Shown here piece after piece: positions 1 through 13,236 of a stretch of 64,000 bases of DNA. A program made the position numbers and the translations under genes. The stretch's first letter is position 1; each line of letters starts with the position of its first letter. This DNA is from Leuctra nigra (Eukaryota > Arthropoda > Insecta > Plecoptera > Leuctridae), in the NCBI GenBank assembly GCA_934045905.1, contig OW203762.1, positions 13,424,345-13,488,344 of the forward strand. The letters run 5' to 3'. The notes beneath the pieces were generated by a model that was given only the letters and a program-made list of their open reading frames with translations, had not been told where the DNA came from and made no database searches.

Positions 1-607
1 GATGGATGTGCGACCGCGATCTGGATTTGATCTACTGGAGATCGAATTAGTTCGAGAGTATACTTGCTCATTGCCATGCGGAGCGGCATTATGCATGCGG
101 AGCGGATAAATGTTTGGCTTCGCTGATTTATTCTTGCCGAGGAAGCCAATCAAGTCAAAGCGTATTCGTTTTAAATTTGTTTACTTTGTTTTTTATCCGT
201 GACGATGATAAGAACTGGAGACACGGGGGATGAAAGGGGTGGGTGGAAAGGGATGGAGAGAAGCGCCCCAGTTTGCCTCGTGTTTTAGATTCAAAAAGGC
301 GTATTATTTAAGCACTTGGTTTACAAAATACCAACTCCATGTAGATAACCAAATATTATAATTTCAACTATAATGTTTACCTCATGAATTCTTAGTGTTT
401 CAAAATGAATCTTTTGTCCTGTCCTTTTCTTTAGCAAGTAAATATGTACCTATACTGTGGTGACATTGTTTATTACACAATTATTTGTGATAAGCGGTAA
501 TAAAATAAGTAAAAATAATTCACTTAATATAATGCAGATAGTTTGGCGAACTATTTCAGATTAAAAATGTTTCGTTATTTTAAAATGTAAAATCGGAACA
601 AGAACTT
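1..607. other. non-coding stretch, no gene seen
   Basis: AT-rich sequence without a convincing exon. The only small feature is a 12-bp direct repeat (CATGCGGAGCGG) at 75-86 and 94-105. Confidence 0.6.
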
Positions 608-690
608 CTTGGTCTCGACGCCGGAACCTCGAGATTGAGCTCCTCGCGAGCTAACCACTGAGCCATCTGCCTCGGTCAGAGCAAAGAGAA
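608..690 (-). repeat. tRNA-derived SINE head, degenerate
   Basis: On the minus strand the sequence reads GATGGCTCAGTGGTTAGC, a good pol III A-box context resembling a tRNA D-arm. About 35 bases later comes a degenerate B-box region (GAGGTTCCGGCGTCGAGACC). An AT-rich tail follows toward lower coordinates. This is the layout of a tRNA-derived SINE, not of a functional tRNA, because the anticodon and T arms do not fold cleanly. Confidence 0.5.
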
Positions 691-744
691 TACACAACAC
701 GGAAGTAACAGCCTGCCTAAAGCGTCCCGTTAGAACCAACAAAA

Positions 745-875
745 TGATTATAAAGTCCGCGGTCGCCCGGGGGAGAAAAATCTCACTAAATCCACGGCAT
801 TCGGGGGCAAGCAGATGCAGGTCACGTGTCCAAGATGGCGGCCGACGATTACATGCCACCGCTGCCACCACGAGT
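745..875. promoter_or_regulatory. CpG-rich promoter-like patch with YY1 and E-box motifs
   Basis: A CpG-rich stretch in AT-rich surroundings. It carries CACGTG at 823-828 and the canonical YY1/Pho motif AAGATGGCGGC at 832-842, spaced as in many TATA-less metazoan promoters. No downstream exon could be identified. It lies next to a SINE head, so it may be transposon-derived. Confidence 0.35.
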
Positions 876-3800
876 GACGGAGCAGCTTCAGAAGTTAACG
901 TCTTCTTCTTCTTTAAAACATGTGAAACACTTGGTGACGGTTTCGTCGCCGCACAAACATGATGAGCTTTCTGAAACGTGACGAATATGTGGCAGGAAAA
1001 TGTTACATGAGCTCGACGGCTAGATGAACTTTGAAACATTTGTCAAACAGAATAGAATGTTGCGGGAGAAACAAAGCTTACAACAAACAATTTTTACACC
1101 AAAAACACTAATTTTCTGTAAACGAACTTAAAATTTCTGACGTAATAAAAGCCCTAGGGACAAGAATATACTGAAATGAACAATAAAGAATATCCCTAGT
1201 AATTCACGAGGCATCCGATCAAAAAGAAAAAATAAGAACCCTTCTAAATATCGTAATGTAAACAAACAGTAAAAATAGGTTGCTAAATAATATTTGTATT
1301 CAATCACGATTAAAAAAACAATCATTACGACGCGTGTACGAAATATCAGCTCGATTTCCTACACAAAGACAAGTAATTTTGAAATGTAGAGAGCGCAACA
1401 TACAAATACATCAATTGCAAGAAGAAGATAAGAGCTGGAAGGTGGTTTGATGTTAGAGACGATGATCGATGACCACACCTACAGAATATGAGGAACAGGA
1501 GGATCCATTTCGATTCCAATTGTGTATTATATTGTCAATTTATCAGCGAGAGAGAAAGAGAGAGAGAAAAGGTTGCACAGATTTGTTCTGGAAACGAAAC
1601 TATACGTTTAGAGTTTCTCCTATTCATGATAAAATTCTGCATTGCATGTAATGAGTATTTTAATCTTATGTCATCAAAACTTGTTCAAATTTATGTCAAC
1701 ATACCTAATAAATCAGCGATATTTGTCAAATGTTGAGCATCTATCAGAACGTAATTAGTAATCGTCTAATCCCAAGCTGTTCGAAAAGTCGGTCACTAAT
1801 ATTAATCAGAGAATTAAACCTAATTTCATAAAGTAAGAATTTGAAGATCACTAACTGAAATTGTCCATAACATAAACAACAACAACTAATTCAAAATATA
1901 TTTATGATCATAACTTTCAATACGGATTTTCTATAACAGTTGACATTTCGCTCCATCAAGTGAAAATTCAGCTTGACTGTGTTGCAAGCAAGCAATTATT
2001 CCACACTAACTCTACATGAATCTTAACTTTCAGATATTGGCAACGACGTTAGAGTACCTCGAGGTAAACCGTTCCTCTAGAACGAACACAGAAAAGGTAC
2101 ACCGAGAATAAACCAAAGTGTAATTTGCTTTATGGTTTTGGGAATTGTTGGAGTAGTCTTCTAATTATTTGTTTGTCGGATTTCAATAGCGGATTAGACG
2201 CGTAGCAACTAGATTAGGTCTCGGGTGTGCATTATTAAGCAGCATCAGAACACGGGTACGATGCTAATGCACCAGGGAGATGTCGGAGTGAAATACTGCC
2301 GGCGCAGCGGAGATACCAAAGGGGAGACGGCGGGATGACCTCCATGCTTGTTTGCATTGCGGTTCCAGCGAAACATCGAACAATGCACGACGACTGGCAT
2401 CTATTCAACTCTACATATCGTTTACTTTTTTATTTTTTAAACTAGGAACTCTAATAAACTGTGAAATGTATGTATTTTCGCTGACATGTGTGTTCCATAT
2501 TGCACCGGATCTTATTTGTGTTAGTGCCGTGTCCACTTCCTAACTCAACAACCAATATTGAACTAAATAATGGAAAATATACATAAAATAGAGAAGTTGT
2601 AGACGAATCAGAGGAAACACCGATAACTACGTAATTTCTTTTTTGAGATGCTAAAATAATCTTGACTGTTATTCCTTACATATAACTACTTGTCACAGCT
2701 TTGAAATGATATATTTGCAATAATTCTCTGCGATGAGATTCTCTTTCAGTAAAAAGAGTTGCAAATTACATCCAACTGGTGTGAATTTAAATGAGCGCAA
2801 AATTAATGTTAATAAGTCTCGCGTTGTTATAAATAATGTGATATCTCTCATCAAGCAAATGTCCGACACAGTGATAACAGAGACGTGTAATTCACGTCAA
2901 ACTCGTGCAAACAGATGCAGTTGCAGTGGCACAGCCTAGGGGTGGATTACTAGAAACAAAATCAAACAAAAGATCGCGGCAAATAGAAACATCCCGGGGT
3001 TTCAGGCGTTTGGCATAGGAATTAGAATTTGTTGTAATTCATTAAGTAAATCATATTACATTATAACTATAATAAATAATTGCTCTCTGAGGTAAGGTTA
3101 CATCAGAAATTTTAAGAATTGCAGCAGTCCTGGCTCCGCTTTAAGAAACAAACCGTCTCTGTTTTGGAATGTTTTAATTTTTTCTAAAAACGGTGTAAAA
3201 TACTCATCAAAAATAAAATAGAAATGAAACGTCAATTATAAAGTTGCACCAGGTTGCGCCAGGTTGCTTGGTAAGAAACATCAATCTTGTTTATTTTGTT
3301 GAGGGACGACAATTTTTCAACAATTTCATCGTATTTTAATTCGAGTTGATATAAAATCAAGATATTAAAAAGAAAGACAGAAAATGTATCAAACAAAATA
3401 AGGAAATTAAATCAAGAAAGCAATGATTAGGTATTTATTGCTGAAAGCATATTATGCCCCCCCCCCTTGAGTCAGCTGCGACATCAGGCGTGATAAAATC
3501 ATCGCGTCTCAGAAATCATCTAGTAGGCTCTTTCTAAAATAATTCACTCACGGTTTGGTTTTCCAGTTATCGCTTCGTATTTTCCAACAGAGGTAACAAA
3601 ACAAACAAACATCTGGAAAATCAACGCCATTTGGAACCAGAGATAATGTCAATACCGTCCCAACACTACTAGCGTCTTGTCAGCAATGTCCGGCACAAAC
3701 GAGTGGCGATGAATTATAAATCCGCTTCCTAAGAGTAAAGTTGAAAGAAAAAAGTCTCGCAAAAGCTCGGGGGAATTAAGTTCTCATCTTCCAATGAACT

Positions 3801-5000
3801 TTCTTGTCGGTCTCTTATTAGTTCCAACTCCGCGAGGAATAAGCGCGCTTCATTGCTCTAGCGATTAGCGCCATCAGCTATAGGCGCCACGAAACATTTC
3901 AACCCCGAAATGCAACCAACCCACATCGAAATAGTTCCACTTCCCACGCAAGTTTATTTCCATCTGTCGCAAAAACCTCGTAATATAAACATTCGAGCTC
4001 CCGAGCGCGCTCGCGAATTTTCTCGTAACTTGACTTTGCCCCCTGCTTGTGTAAGCAGGCAACCCGCCACGCTGCCGTGCCACATAAGTTGCGGAACATT
4101 ACGGCGCACAATTTTCTAAGGCGGGTAAATAAATACGCGGCGCTTTGCAAGCGAGAAACCCGCGTGCGAGTTAAAAACATCTCAAGTAGAATGTGCGTTT
4201 AGTGGTAATGGAGTGGATGGTGTTGAAATGATTGTAGAAGAGGTGACAAGAGTTTAGCTCTAGTTGCATTAAAATACTCAAATTTAGGTGTCGCCTGTAG
4301 ATAATTCCGTCTGATTGGTTCTTAACGAACCAGATATGAATTTTCTCTAAAGTAAGTAGGAAAGTTATTTTCTTATTATGATACAATTTGTTTGCTTTAC
4401 GTGTTAGAATATATTGAAAATATGTGGTGACGAAGAACAATTGGGAAAGCAAAAAAAAATCAAAGCGAGACGTTTTAAAACCTAAGACAAAATGATGCTG
4501 ATTGGTGGAAATTCAAAACTTAATCTTTGCGTTTTTGTCTAGTTCGGAACTCCACTTTGTGTTGGTTTTAGGAGGATTTAGGATGTTCTTCTTTAAAGAA
4601 AGACGCTATAAAACAAAAAGTGTTCGGATGTCAGTCACAATTATTCTTCCAATAGTTATTATGATAAAATAAATGATTAAGCTCGTCTTCATAGTCCCAT
4701 TAACATATCTCAAGCCCTCTAAAACCTCAGCCGTCAACGGTAATAAGTTAATAGTCAGAACCCGTCGCATTCCAACTTCAAAGTCTGCAAAAACTTTCCA
4801 GGACAGGAGAAATATTAATTTGCATTTTTATGAAATAATCCTACACTCCAGGGACGCCTGCAAGGTGGATAAATGAATGTTTAATTAGGAAAGAAGAACA
4901 GAATTGTGACGTCACTTCTGCAGACGCCATCGAGAAGAGCAGAGATAATTTGTAAGAAAGACTTTTCAATTATCTAAATGCGCGTTACAACTTGATATTT
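876..5000. other. non-coding stretch, no gene seen
   Basis: AT-rich DNA whose ORFs all look like chance. It contains a short GA microsatellite at 1547-1569 and a run of ten C at 3457-3466. A small local repeat of the word CCAGGTTGC lies near 3247-3270. I found no inverted-repeat element with a target duplication. Confidence 0.55.
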
Positions 5001-8000
5001 AATTGCAATCTTGGAACTTGTAGGAAACTAGTTTTATTCAAACGTATTTATTAAAAACTGCAGTTTTCTCCATTGCCTCATTCATCAGCTTTGAAATAAT
5101 AGAAGCTAGTGTGTTACTTGTGAAAATGTTTAATTTTAAAGTAAATAAGAATAAAAACTGTATTAAAGTTAAGTCGATTACAGTAATTATATTGTTCACA
5201 ATTGAGCTGACACTTTTGACACAAGATCTGTTCAACAAATTTCATTTTATTTACTTTTCTCGTTTTTTCTATGTCTTTTCTACGCTACTTTAGAAGAAGA
5301 AGAAGTCCCATGATTATTATCCAATGACAAATGGACCGTTGATAAAAGAGGAAGTTCATATTAAAAGAGTGTTATTTATGGAATACCTATAATCCATATC
5401 CACAAAGCTGAGCTCTAACCCGAATCTTTCTTCTCTTCTTAAAGAGCTTTAGCGAAATTTAGCAGTACATTTTCTCCTTAGTCGAATTCTGACGTGATGC
5501 AATATTTACGGTTTAATTTTCAAGTCCCAAGGCAAATCCGCTTACAAGTAAACTCAGCTAATTGATGTTCAATGCGAATATTGTGGACATTTTGCAGCGT
5601 TAGACAACAAATTCTTTCAACATCTTGCTTCCGTTCTGCTTTTTCATACCTCCACCAGACGGATTAGGGCGATAAGTGGTTAATATTTCCTCCGTGCGAG
5701 GTCTCAATTAATAAGCAGTTGCGCACATTACTTAAAAGGCCGCGCACGGTTCTTCGACGTGCTTTTTTTAGTTTTTCTTCACACTAATAGAATTTTCAAA
5801 ATCAAAGATTAGCACCCATAAACTCACACTATTCGAGAAAACAAGGAACACGATCTGCACTCTGGTGGGTTGTGTTACTAGGTAAATGGCGGATGACAGG
5901 AGCACATTTGTATAAATATAAATATAAATATTAGCTTTAATTGTTTGTTATGGCTATAGAAAAGCTAATTTATAACTAAATGTAAATTTTAATGGTTTGT
6001 TTATTTTCACTGCACTTGGAAACACAAACTGCAAAAACAAATACATTAATCTGTAGACTGAGAGTAGCCATCTTGCCAGAAGTGGCTCCATCACGTATCG
6101 CTTATTTGCGCAAATACAAAGGGGGGGTATCCACCCTCTTAAACGCTGCGACTAAACTCAATTTGTCGGTAAACTTGTGAATTAAATAATCTTGAAAGCT
6201 CCGAAGTAGACTTTTTCAGCAGTCGTTTCTCGGCGATTCTAAATCGTGCATAATAAATGGCAGTCCATATCAATACGACTTTATGACGTCGAGAGCCTGA
6301 GCCAAGTGACAGCTAGCTTCAATAATACGTAACATCGTTCAACTAAACCAACCCCATTCCGATATCCGGACAAAAATAAACCCCAAGAACTGAAACGGGA
6401 TTCAACCTGAACAAATGGAATATGCATTGTATAAAGTGATAATAAAAAGCAAACTGTAGATTATTAAGCTTCATTCCATAAAACCGACCAATGGGAATGT
6501 AGAACAGATAAATGAGAGCAGCAATACGAATCCTGATTTATTTAAATGTTATTGCATGTTTAAGTTATTGTTAGTTATTATTGATTTATGTGTGATTTTA
6601 TACATTTTGTCCTGTGTTGTGTCCGTTGCTAAATCTCCACATCAAAAATAAATAAGTACCTTATATTAATAAATTAAAATAACTATGGGGAACTTTTGGA
6701 TGTTCTTTCTATTGACACGTGCTTTAAAAATTAGAGTGACGATGAAAAATGAATTTCACCTTATTTTTATGCATACGCTGTAAAACTGAGACCATTGTTT
6801 TTTTAACGGATTTTGCTGTATTTTTAGATTGACAGCTTTAGGCCCGTGCGAAATTGAAACTAGATGAACAGAAGAACGGTGTCGAAATTTTATCTCGATC
6901 ACAAAATAAGTATCAAATGAAAGCGGATATTAAAAAATAATATTTTAATAAGCTGCTGTCAATTTCGTATTAGGAATGTAAATATCTAAAAAATTTAAAC
7001 GGACATCATATTCAGCTGGCTGGAAATTTCCATCACTCCATTTCGGAATAAAAAAAACTTCGCGATATTTCCTGAGATCGAATTCGCACATTTTTTGCAG
7101 TCCGACACAAGGAAATCGTCGTGTTCGAATAAAATATGTTCCTTTTCAATCAGATGGGGCTCGACCGCTGAGCGCAAACATAACGCCAGCTTCTCACCCC
7201 CATCACTGCTGTCGCTGAGCGGCGGCGACAGCAGGTTTCAACGACGCGTGTCGGAGGTGTGTTTTATCACCTTGTGATATCATCACATTTGTCACTCCTT
7301 CGCGCCAAGAAGCAGCTTGTTCTTCAGCCGCGACGTGTTCATAAGCGAGCACTTTTGTCGGCAACGCCCAGGTCACATAGATCAATCAGAAGATCTAAAT
7401 TTTGCACCACGCCATGAGTCATGGTATGAGATAAAATGTAAGACAATCTGTATCAACCAATAAAAGCATAGCTTGATTCTTTCTGGTTGGCAACAGTTTT
7501 CTCAACTGTTGCTTCTCATACTCATTCTCCCTTGACACTTTGGGCCAATCAAGATGAAATATTGCATCGTAATTGAATCTACATTATAATGACATTTTAC
7601 ACGTTTTTCTCAAAATCAGTCCCGAACTTCGAAATCGTTGTCACAGATAATTTATTAAGAAATTATTTCACCGCATCATAAACAAATTATTCTTTACAGA
7701 TTTCCAAATTCAATAGATCAGCAGCTAACTCAGAAATACCTACAATACACAGGCTTGCTTATCAACGCGTTACACAGAGCGTATTCCTTACAAATACGTT
7801 TCCAAATACGTACCTATGTTCTGAAATAAAACTGAGCTCACTTTTAAAAACTTGGTCATCCATTAATAGTTTGACGAGAGGCAGAGCTTTATATATACGA
7901 GTAAATAGTTACACATAATTGCATAATTGTTTTCTGTGAAGTCGACATATTTAATTGTACTTTGACGTACTTGTAACAAAAGAACGCAAACGGTGACATC

Positions 8001-9039
8001 GTATTTCTTATTTACTCAACGCGACTTGGCGTTAATTATTCCGCATAATCTGGCGATGTACGAAGTTGCATAGTTTGTGAACAGCATCACTCAAGAGCAA
8101 ATCCGCTTGTTTCGGGTGATGTAGATGCGCTAAACTACTTTACTTGCACAAGTTTCTTGCAGCCGGCGACCGACAAGAAACAGGATGTGGCGAACATGTG
8201 AAGTGGGATTACAGGATTGATTCCCTTGTTTGTCAAACTTGACGTATTAGTTCGCGCATTTAACACGCAAACTTCCCGATACGATCGTGTTTAATACGTT
8301 ATAATCCGTTTCAAAGTGCCATGAAACATCGCTTAGCTCAGCGAACGTCTTTCAAACTATTGACACTTCACCCTGTTCCTTTTGTACTTTTCTCTGATGA
8401 ATCTAACGAAATTAGTTCAAAGTAAAATCATAGCTTGTGCAACCAATCATGTTGAAATAATCGAACATTATTTAGACCAAACTTGGTAGACATTTGAGCT
8501 GATTTCTAAGAAGATTTAGATTTCAATTGCGCTGTCTGCTTTCAAAAGAGTTTAGATTTGCAATCGTGATCCCGACTCACGAGTAGAAGCAGAATATAAA
8601 AGTCCCATTTGTTTAAAGAAATCTGGCAAGACAAAAGAAAGTCGGGAAGCGCGGCACTCCGTGGGATCTGACTGCTGTCACTCGAGGAGCTTAACGGATG
8701 TCCTCGAGCTCAAAGTAAACTGTACTTCGGTGACCGACATCTTTGCGACCGCTCGGACAACATGTACTTCCAATCTCATTACTCCAGTTGCATTCTCGAA
8801 ACAGTGTCTCTCTCATACATCAACTAGATGCAAAATCACATGTACGTTTTAAAACAAATGCCCCAAATAAATGTCTCCACCATTACGAAAAAAAATTGAG
8901 CGTAAATCTACAAAGTTAAAAAAATAACCAAAAATAATATATAAAACCAGTTATATTCTAAGAGGAATAGTGAGTAATTATTTCAAATAAGTCGAAAATT
9001 ACCTTCTTAAACCAAATAAAAAGAAATATCTAAGAATCT
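5001..9039. other. non-coding stretch, no gene seen
   Basis: AT-rich DNA with no recognisable exon. An AATAAATAAG run near 6645-6655 resembles the 3-prime end of a retrotransposon, but nothing upstream confirms this. A 22-25 bp dispersed word (core ATCAACGCGTTAC) lies near 7760-7785 and recurs elsewhere in the window. A moderately GC-rich patch sits at 7180-7380. Confidence 0.5.
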
Positions 9040-9540
9040 GTCACAATGAAAAAATATCCAACATCTGCCACCATTGTAAAATCGTGTCTCACTTATGCCA
9101 CCAAATAATATAACATACTTTTGCATACGTCTTTAAAAGTATATTCCACGCATGACATTTCGTTGTAAAAACTAAAAACTCTCCCTCGAATACCAATAGT
9201 ATAAAAATCCCACACATGACACCAAATGAAATCTTTCTGAGTCAGCTACACAAAAGTTCCACAAATAGCACAACATTGGGAAAGCATCCCACTATGCCAC
9301 CATTGTAAAATAGTACTCACAAATGCCACCAAATGAAACTCGCTAAACGTGCGCAAAAACACTTTTTACACAAGGAATTCTATGCAAGTACGCTCATTCA
9401 AATACCAACATTATAAAAGAACGTATCCTCACACGCCACCAAATGAAAATCCCTACTTCTGCCACCGCGTGTATAAACACTCCACAAACATGGCACAGGA
9501 CTGAGTAGAGGCTCCCAAATCTGCCACCATGTTGTAACAC
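9040..9540. repeat. degenerate tandem repeat around a GCCACC motif
   Basis: The word CTGCCACCATTGTAAAAT and its relative ATGCCACCAAATGAAA recur at about 9067, 9096, 9216, 9295, 9325, 9432, 9460 and 9522. The pairs at 9067/9096 and 9295/9325 are about 229 bp apart, suggesting a decayed tandem array of a unit near 229 bp. ORFs across it are broken and the repeat has no coding logic. Confidence 0.55.
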
Positions 9541-9916
9541 GCACAGAATATTCTGAATCTATCATAGAGCTCTGGGGACAACAGAGCATAACGAATTGCG
9601 AAGACGCAAAACTCTTAACAAAGCAGCTGTGTTTTCCATGTAGAGTGGTGCATGCAAATCCGGCAGAGGGATTACTTAGGCAGAAGTGGCTTTCAAATGG
9701 AACACAAAGCTTTCTGCACAGCATTTGTCTAAAGCAGCGCGTTAGGTGAACGGAATAATTATACTAATGGCATTTATAGCAATTAAAAACAAATAAAACA
9801 TTTATATATTAACTCATTACGCGAATTGTGAATTTCAATTTATGTGGTACTAGCAAAACAATCTCTTAATTTGTAATAGTGTCACGGTCAACTTTTATTC
9901 AAAGAACAATTCTGTA

Positions 9917-10150
9917 CCGCAGAGGTAGAACGCCAGAAGTCTGATTCAAGATTCTTGAAATGAGTTCGAAAATAAGTGATTCTGCGTTTACCCAATCCCT
10001 TGGTGAAGCCTGACAGTGTGTAAGATAATACTTCAATATAACTGTAATTGTTAACTTCGTTCAAATTACAATTGAAAGAGCTTGATTACATAATTCCAAA
10101 AGTGTGCAACGCAATATCGAGAAAATTGACTTTGGGCCGTCGACCTCTGA
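9917..10150 (+). repeat. SINE family S1, copy 1
   Basis: The head reads GCAGAGGTAGAACGCCAGAAG, with a later GAGTTCGAAAA that resembles a B-box. The body includes CTTGATTACATAATTCCAAA. The same head and body words recur on the minus strand at 14660-13800, and body fragments recur at 50775-50880 and 54430-54620. Four related copies support a dispersed SINE-like family. Confidence 0.55.
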
Positions 10151-10159
10151 ACGTACAGA

Positions 10160-11198
10160 GTTAATATTTTCAAATTGTCACACGACATTTATTGAATTTC
10201 TAAACTGAGACTCTCACCAACCCAAATATCATCGCAGAGGTCTTCATTGCTTATTTTACCCTTAAAATAATTTCATAATTCATGTCCTCATCTACCAATA
10301 ACAAAAACGTAATTGTTCATTAAAAATACCTTGTTTTCATTTTTAATTACAAAGTTTTCAAAGTAAAATCCTCTCACACACAAAATAATAATTGTTTCTG
10401 AAATTATCCAGACTCTGGTTTACTGTACAGAGCTGTAATGTTCATAGCTTCAGTGCGGACTTGAGATTATGAGATATAACTTTCGACATTGCTCAAGTAT
10501 AAATTATGCACAATCTTGTTAGTGCTTTTATTACCCATTAAAGAGAAGTTTAGCTCAACGTCTTGCCACTAATCGGGGATGCTCGGCAATCCTCGGACGT
10601 CCTCGGCTTTTCACTTTGATAACGTAAGGTGGCGGAGGTAATTATTAAAGAAGGAATCAACTTTTTATGCCGTTATTATAGAAGAGCGCATTTCTTAATT
10701 GCTGGTAGTTAAATACTTATTTCATCTCTGTGACATATCAAACATCAGTGACAGGAACAAAATAGAAGTATTTGAGATTTTCAAAATTGATATCAACATT
10801 TTGTTACATGTGTATGATTAAACTTAAAACTGTTACATGCCCTTATTTATTTACAAAGATACAATTCAAATCATACCACTTCCTTCCATTTTGGTTGATG
10901 TTTTACAAGAGTATTATTTAATAATATTCAAAACACGTGGATATCGATATAATAAGGAACTTGAACTTATAACCTTGAACTGTTCGCCACTCAGTATTCT
11001 GTCGTTTACTAATAACATACATTTTCGTTCTATAAATAGATAAAACACTCAGAACATAGACATATCCATGCTCAGAGATACTTACACTATAATTATTTAT
11101 TGAATAGTTAATTTGAAAGAAGATAATTATTTTGTTCGACTTTTTGGTATTTGTCAATCGCACATTAGTATAATCTTAAGGTGTGCTAGCTTAGAAAA
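10160..11198. other. non-coding stretch, no gene seen
   Basis: AT-rich. The short ORFs on both strands around 10837-11163 have no recognisable domain and no splice context. Confidence 0.55.
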
Positions 11199-11340
11199 CA
11201 TTAAAAATTATTTAGTTAGCTCTGCCTTTACACAAATGTCAAATGCAGTTTAAATTTTAAGGTATCTATTTATTGTTGATCAGGATTGAGGAACTGAATG
11301 TGACCTGTAAAAAACAAAGCTAACTAGATAATTTTTAATG
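11199..11340. mobile_element. palindromic MITE, diverged copy
   Basis: Terminal inverted repeats read CATTAAAAATTATTTAGTTA on the left and the near-complement CTAACTAGATAATTTTTAATG on the right. The interior is AT-rich and diverged. The left arm also resembles the perfect palindrome at 60606-60764, sharing AATTATCTAGTTAGCTCTGC and internal words such as GTATCTATT. This is therefore an older copy of the same foldback MITE. Confidence 0.65.
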
Positions 11341-11570
11341 TGGTCTATTTCTCTTCCCCAATGACAACAATCTCTGAATCATTGCCTCTTCTGTTACTTC
11401 TTGTTATTCAGCTGTCAAGATGAAAACAGCGGCGTTGTCAAGTGGTCACGATAGCCGGCTTGAACTGATTGTCGCGTGCTCGCAGGCATTTGAAACCGGC
11501 AACAGCGCATTAGTCTTGACTTCTGACATCATCACGATATGCCGCGTGTTGCTTCCTTATTGTTCACCGA

Positions 11571-11622
11571 ATAACACTGGAATAACAGCACTGGAATAAC
11601 ATCACTGGAATAACATCACTCT
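11571..11622. repeat. short tandem repeat of CACTGGAATAACA
   Basis: Three to four copies of a roughly 15-bp unit (CACTGGAATAACATC and variants) in tandem. Confidence 0.7.
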
Positions 11623-12437
11623 CGGTTGCGATTATCCTCTCTTTATGATTATTCTTTCTGACGTTTGACCATACGTTTCAACAAAATTTTCGCGGACCTT
11701 TTGATTAAATTTTACACTTCAAAATATTTTTTGTCTAAGGTTTGAACATAACACAACACTACACCTATATTTATCGAGTGTTTAATATGTAATTCGGATT
11801 TTCCCAAGGTAAATTCGAGACAAGGGATTTCACAAGTATTGTCAGAACTTTTGAATGATTCAAATTATATACGACGTAAAAACAAGTAAACTACAATTTA
11901 TACAGAAAAACTCGACGCTTTTGTGCAAAAATATGAACATTGTACGAATAGGGTATTTTACATATGCTTCGATTTTAAGCACTTAATTTTCTGAATACCT
12001 GTATTTTATTTAGGATATAGGATATAGGTACCCAGAATATACCCAGAAGAATCTAGGATACCGTCAAATTAATTATATATACAAAAGTTACGATTGAACC
12101 AAAAAGAGCAGAACTACTTTTGATTCGAACGCTGCAAATAGCGGTTTCCTAGCAACGAACTCTCATCACTAAAACTTCCCGGAATCAGAAACATGGTCGC
12201 CAAACAAAACAACTCGACTTGAATGAATAATTCCCGTGATTAATACCTGTATGTCAGCGGGTCAACGCCGCCGCGCGAATGTCGCCCGCTTTGACAGTAT
12301 AATTGGTTCGTTTCCGCCGTCGCCAGTGTGTTCGCTACCTGGCGGCATGCTCCAGGTCGGACACGGATCAAACCGCTCCATATCGCCACCAGATGTGGGT
12401 CAACTACACACTGATTGACATATTAAATCAACACGAT
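11623..12437. other. non-coding stretch, no gene seen
   Basis: AT-rich with small duplications such as AGGATATAGGATATAGG near 12013. No exon was recognised. The patch near 12250-12420 is more GC-rich but has no identifiable product. Confidence 0.5.
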
Positions 12438-12445
12438 GTACAGAG

Positions 12446-12944
12446 CAGTGGTCGAATTGGAAGTCAGTCCATGGGGGGATGGTGTACTGGCAGGATTTCT
12501 GCCCGGGGGGGGGGGGGGGGGGGGCAAGTGAAGGAACAAAACTTGCCATGTGAAGGGGGGTGTGCGGGTGGACTCCCCACGTTGACGTGCAGGGCGTTTT
12601 TTGGATTTATGACACTTTGAAATCAATTTTAAGACGTTCTGAAGTGTACCTTGATTTTTATATTTTTTTTAATTTGTCTGTTTTCACTCCAATAAGGTGT
12701 GAGGGGCATGCCCAAAAACCTTGCCCCGCAGGGCGTTATTTAATTTTTTGATACTTTGAAATCAATTTTGAGTCGTTCTGAGTTGTAGGTATATTTTGAT
12801 TTTCATTTTTTTTTTAATTTTTCACAGTTTTCACTCCAATAAGGTGTGGGGAAAATGCTCTACAAACCTGGCCCCGCATTGTTTTTTTTTTGGTTTTTTG
12901 ACACTTTAAAATCATCCCCCCGCATCCCCCCAATTCGATCACTG
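12446..12944. mobile_element. non-autonomous hAT element (family 1)
   Basis: A 499-bp element with tips CAGTGGTCGAATTGG (left) and CCAATTCGATCACTG (right), complementary at 14 of 15 positions. It is flanked by an identical 8-bp direct repeat, GTACAGAG, at 12438-12445 and 12945-12952. An 8-bp duplication with CAGTG-type tips is diagnostic of the hAT superfamily. No transposase is encoded. Inside are a run of 20 G (12505-12524) and a 139-148 bp unit tandemly repeated from 12592. Related G/C-tract sequences appear at 24774-25140 and 38562-38990. Confidence 0.88.
12592..12925. repeat. tandem 139-148 bp repeats inside the hAT element
   Basis: Copy 1 starts at 12592, copy 2 at 12731, and a truncated third at 12879. 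Each begins near GCAGGGCGTT, runs through a CACTTTGAAATCAATTTT word and a T-rich tract, and ends in CACTCCAATAAGGTGTG followed by a GCCCCGCA word. Copies differ by small indels in the T tracts. Confidence 0.75.
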
Positions 12945-13083
12945 GTACAGAGTTGATGAACATCGCGAATCGACACATTTGCGAAGAAAAAGAATGTGAA
13001 ACAAATTGAACATGTAAAACAAAACATTTTAACAAGTGCAACGATAAAGAAACAATGAATGTACACATGGCCAAAGAAAAAGC

Positions 13084-13236
13084 GGTATTTGAACGAAACA
13101 GATTGGTTGCTCTTCAGGTTCCTTGACAATCAATCATTATCTATGGAATCAGTCAGAGCTCACCCACGTGAGTTAAGTGAAGTTTCATCGGATGATATCA
13201 TCAAATCTTATCACCCAATCCGTTTCTTTCGATACC
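13084..13236. mobile_element. MITE family M1, copy 1
   Basis: Starts with GGTATTTGAACGAAACAGAT and ends with CCGTTTCTTTCGATACC, which are complementary tips. The same tips (core GAAACGGATTGGCTG) occur at 29795-29948 and 40919-41080. The superfamily is unclear because I could not define a target duplication beyond two bases. Confidence 0.65.
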
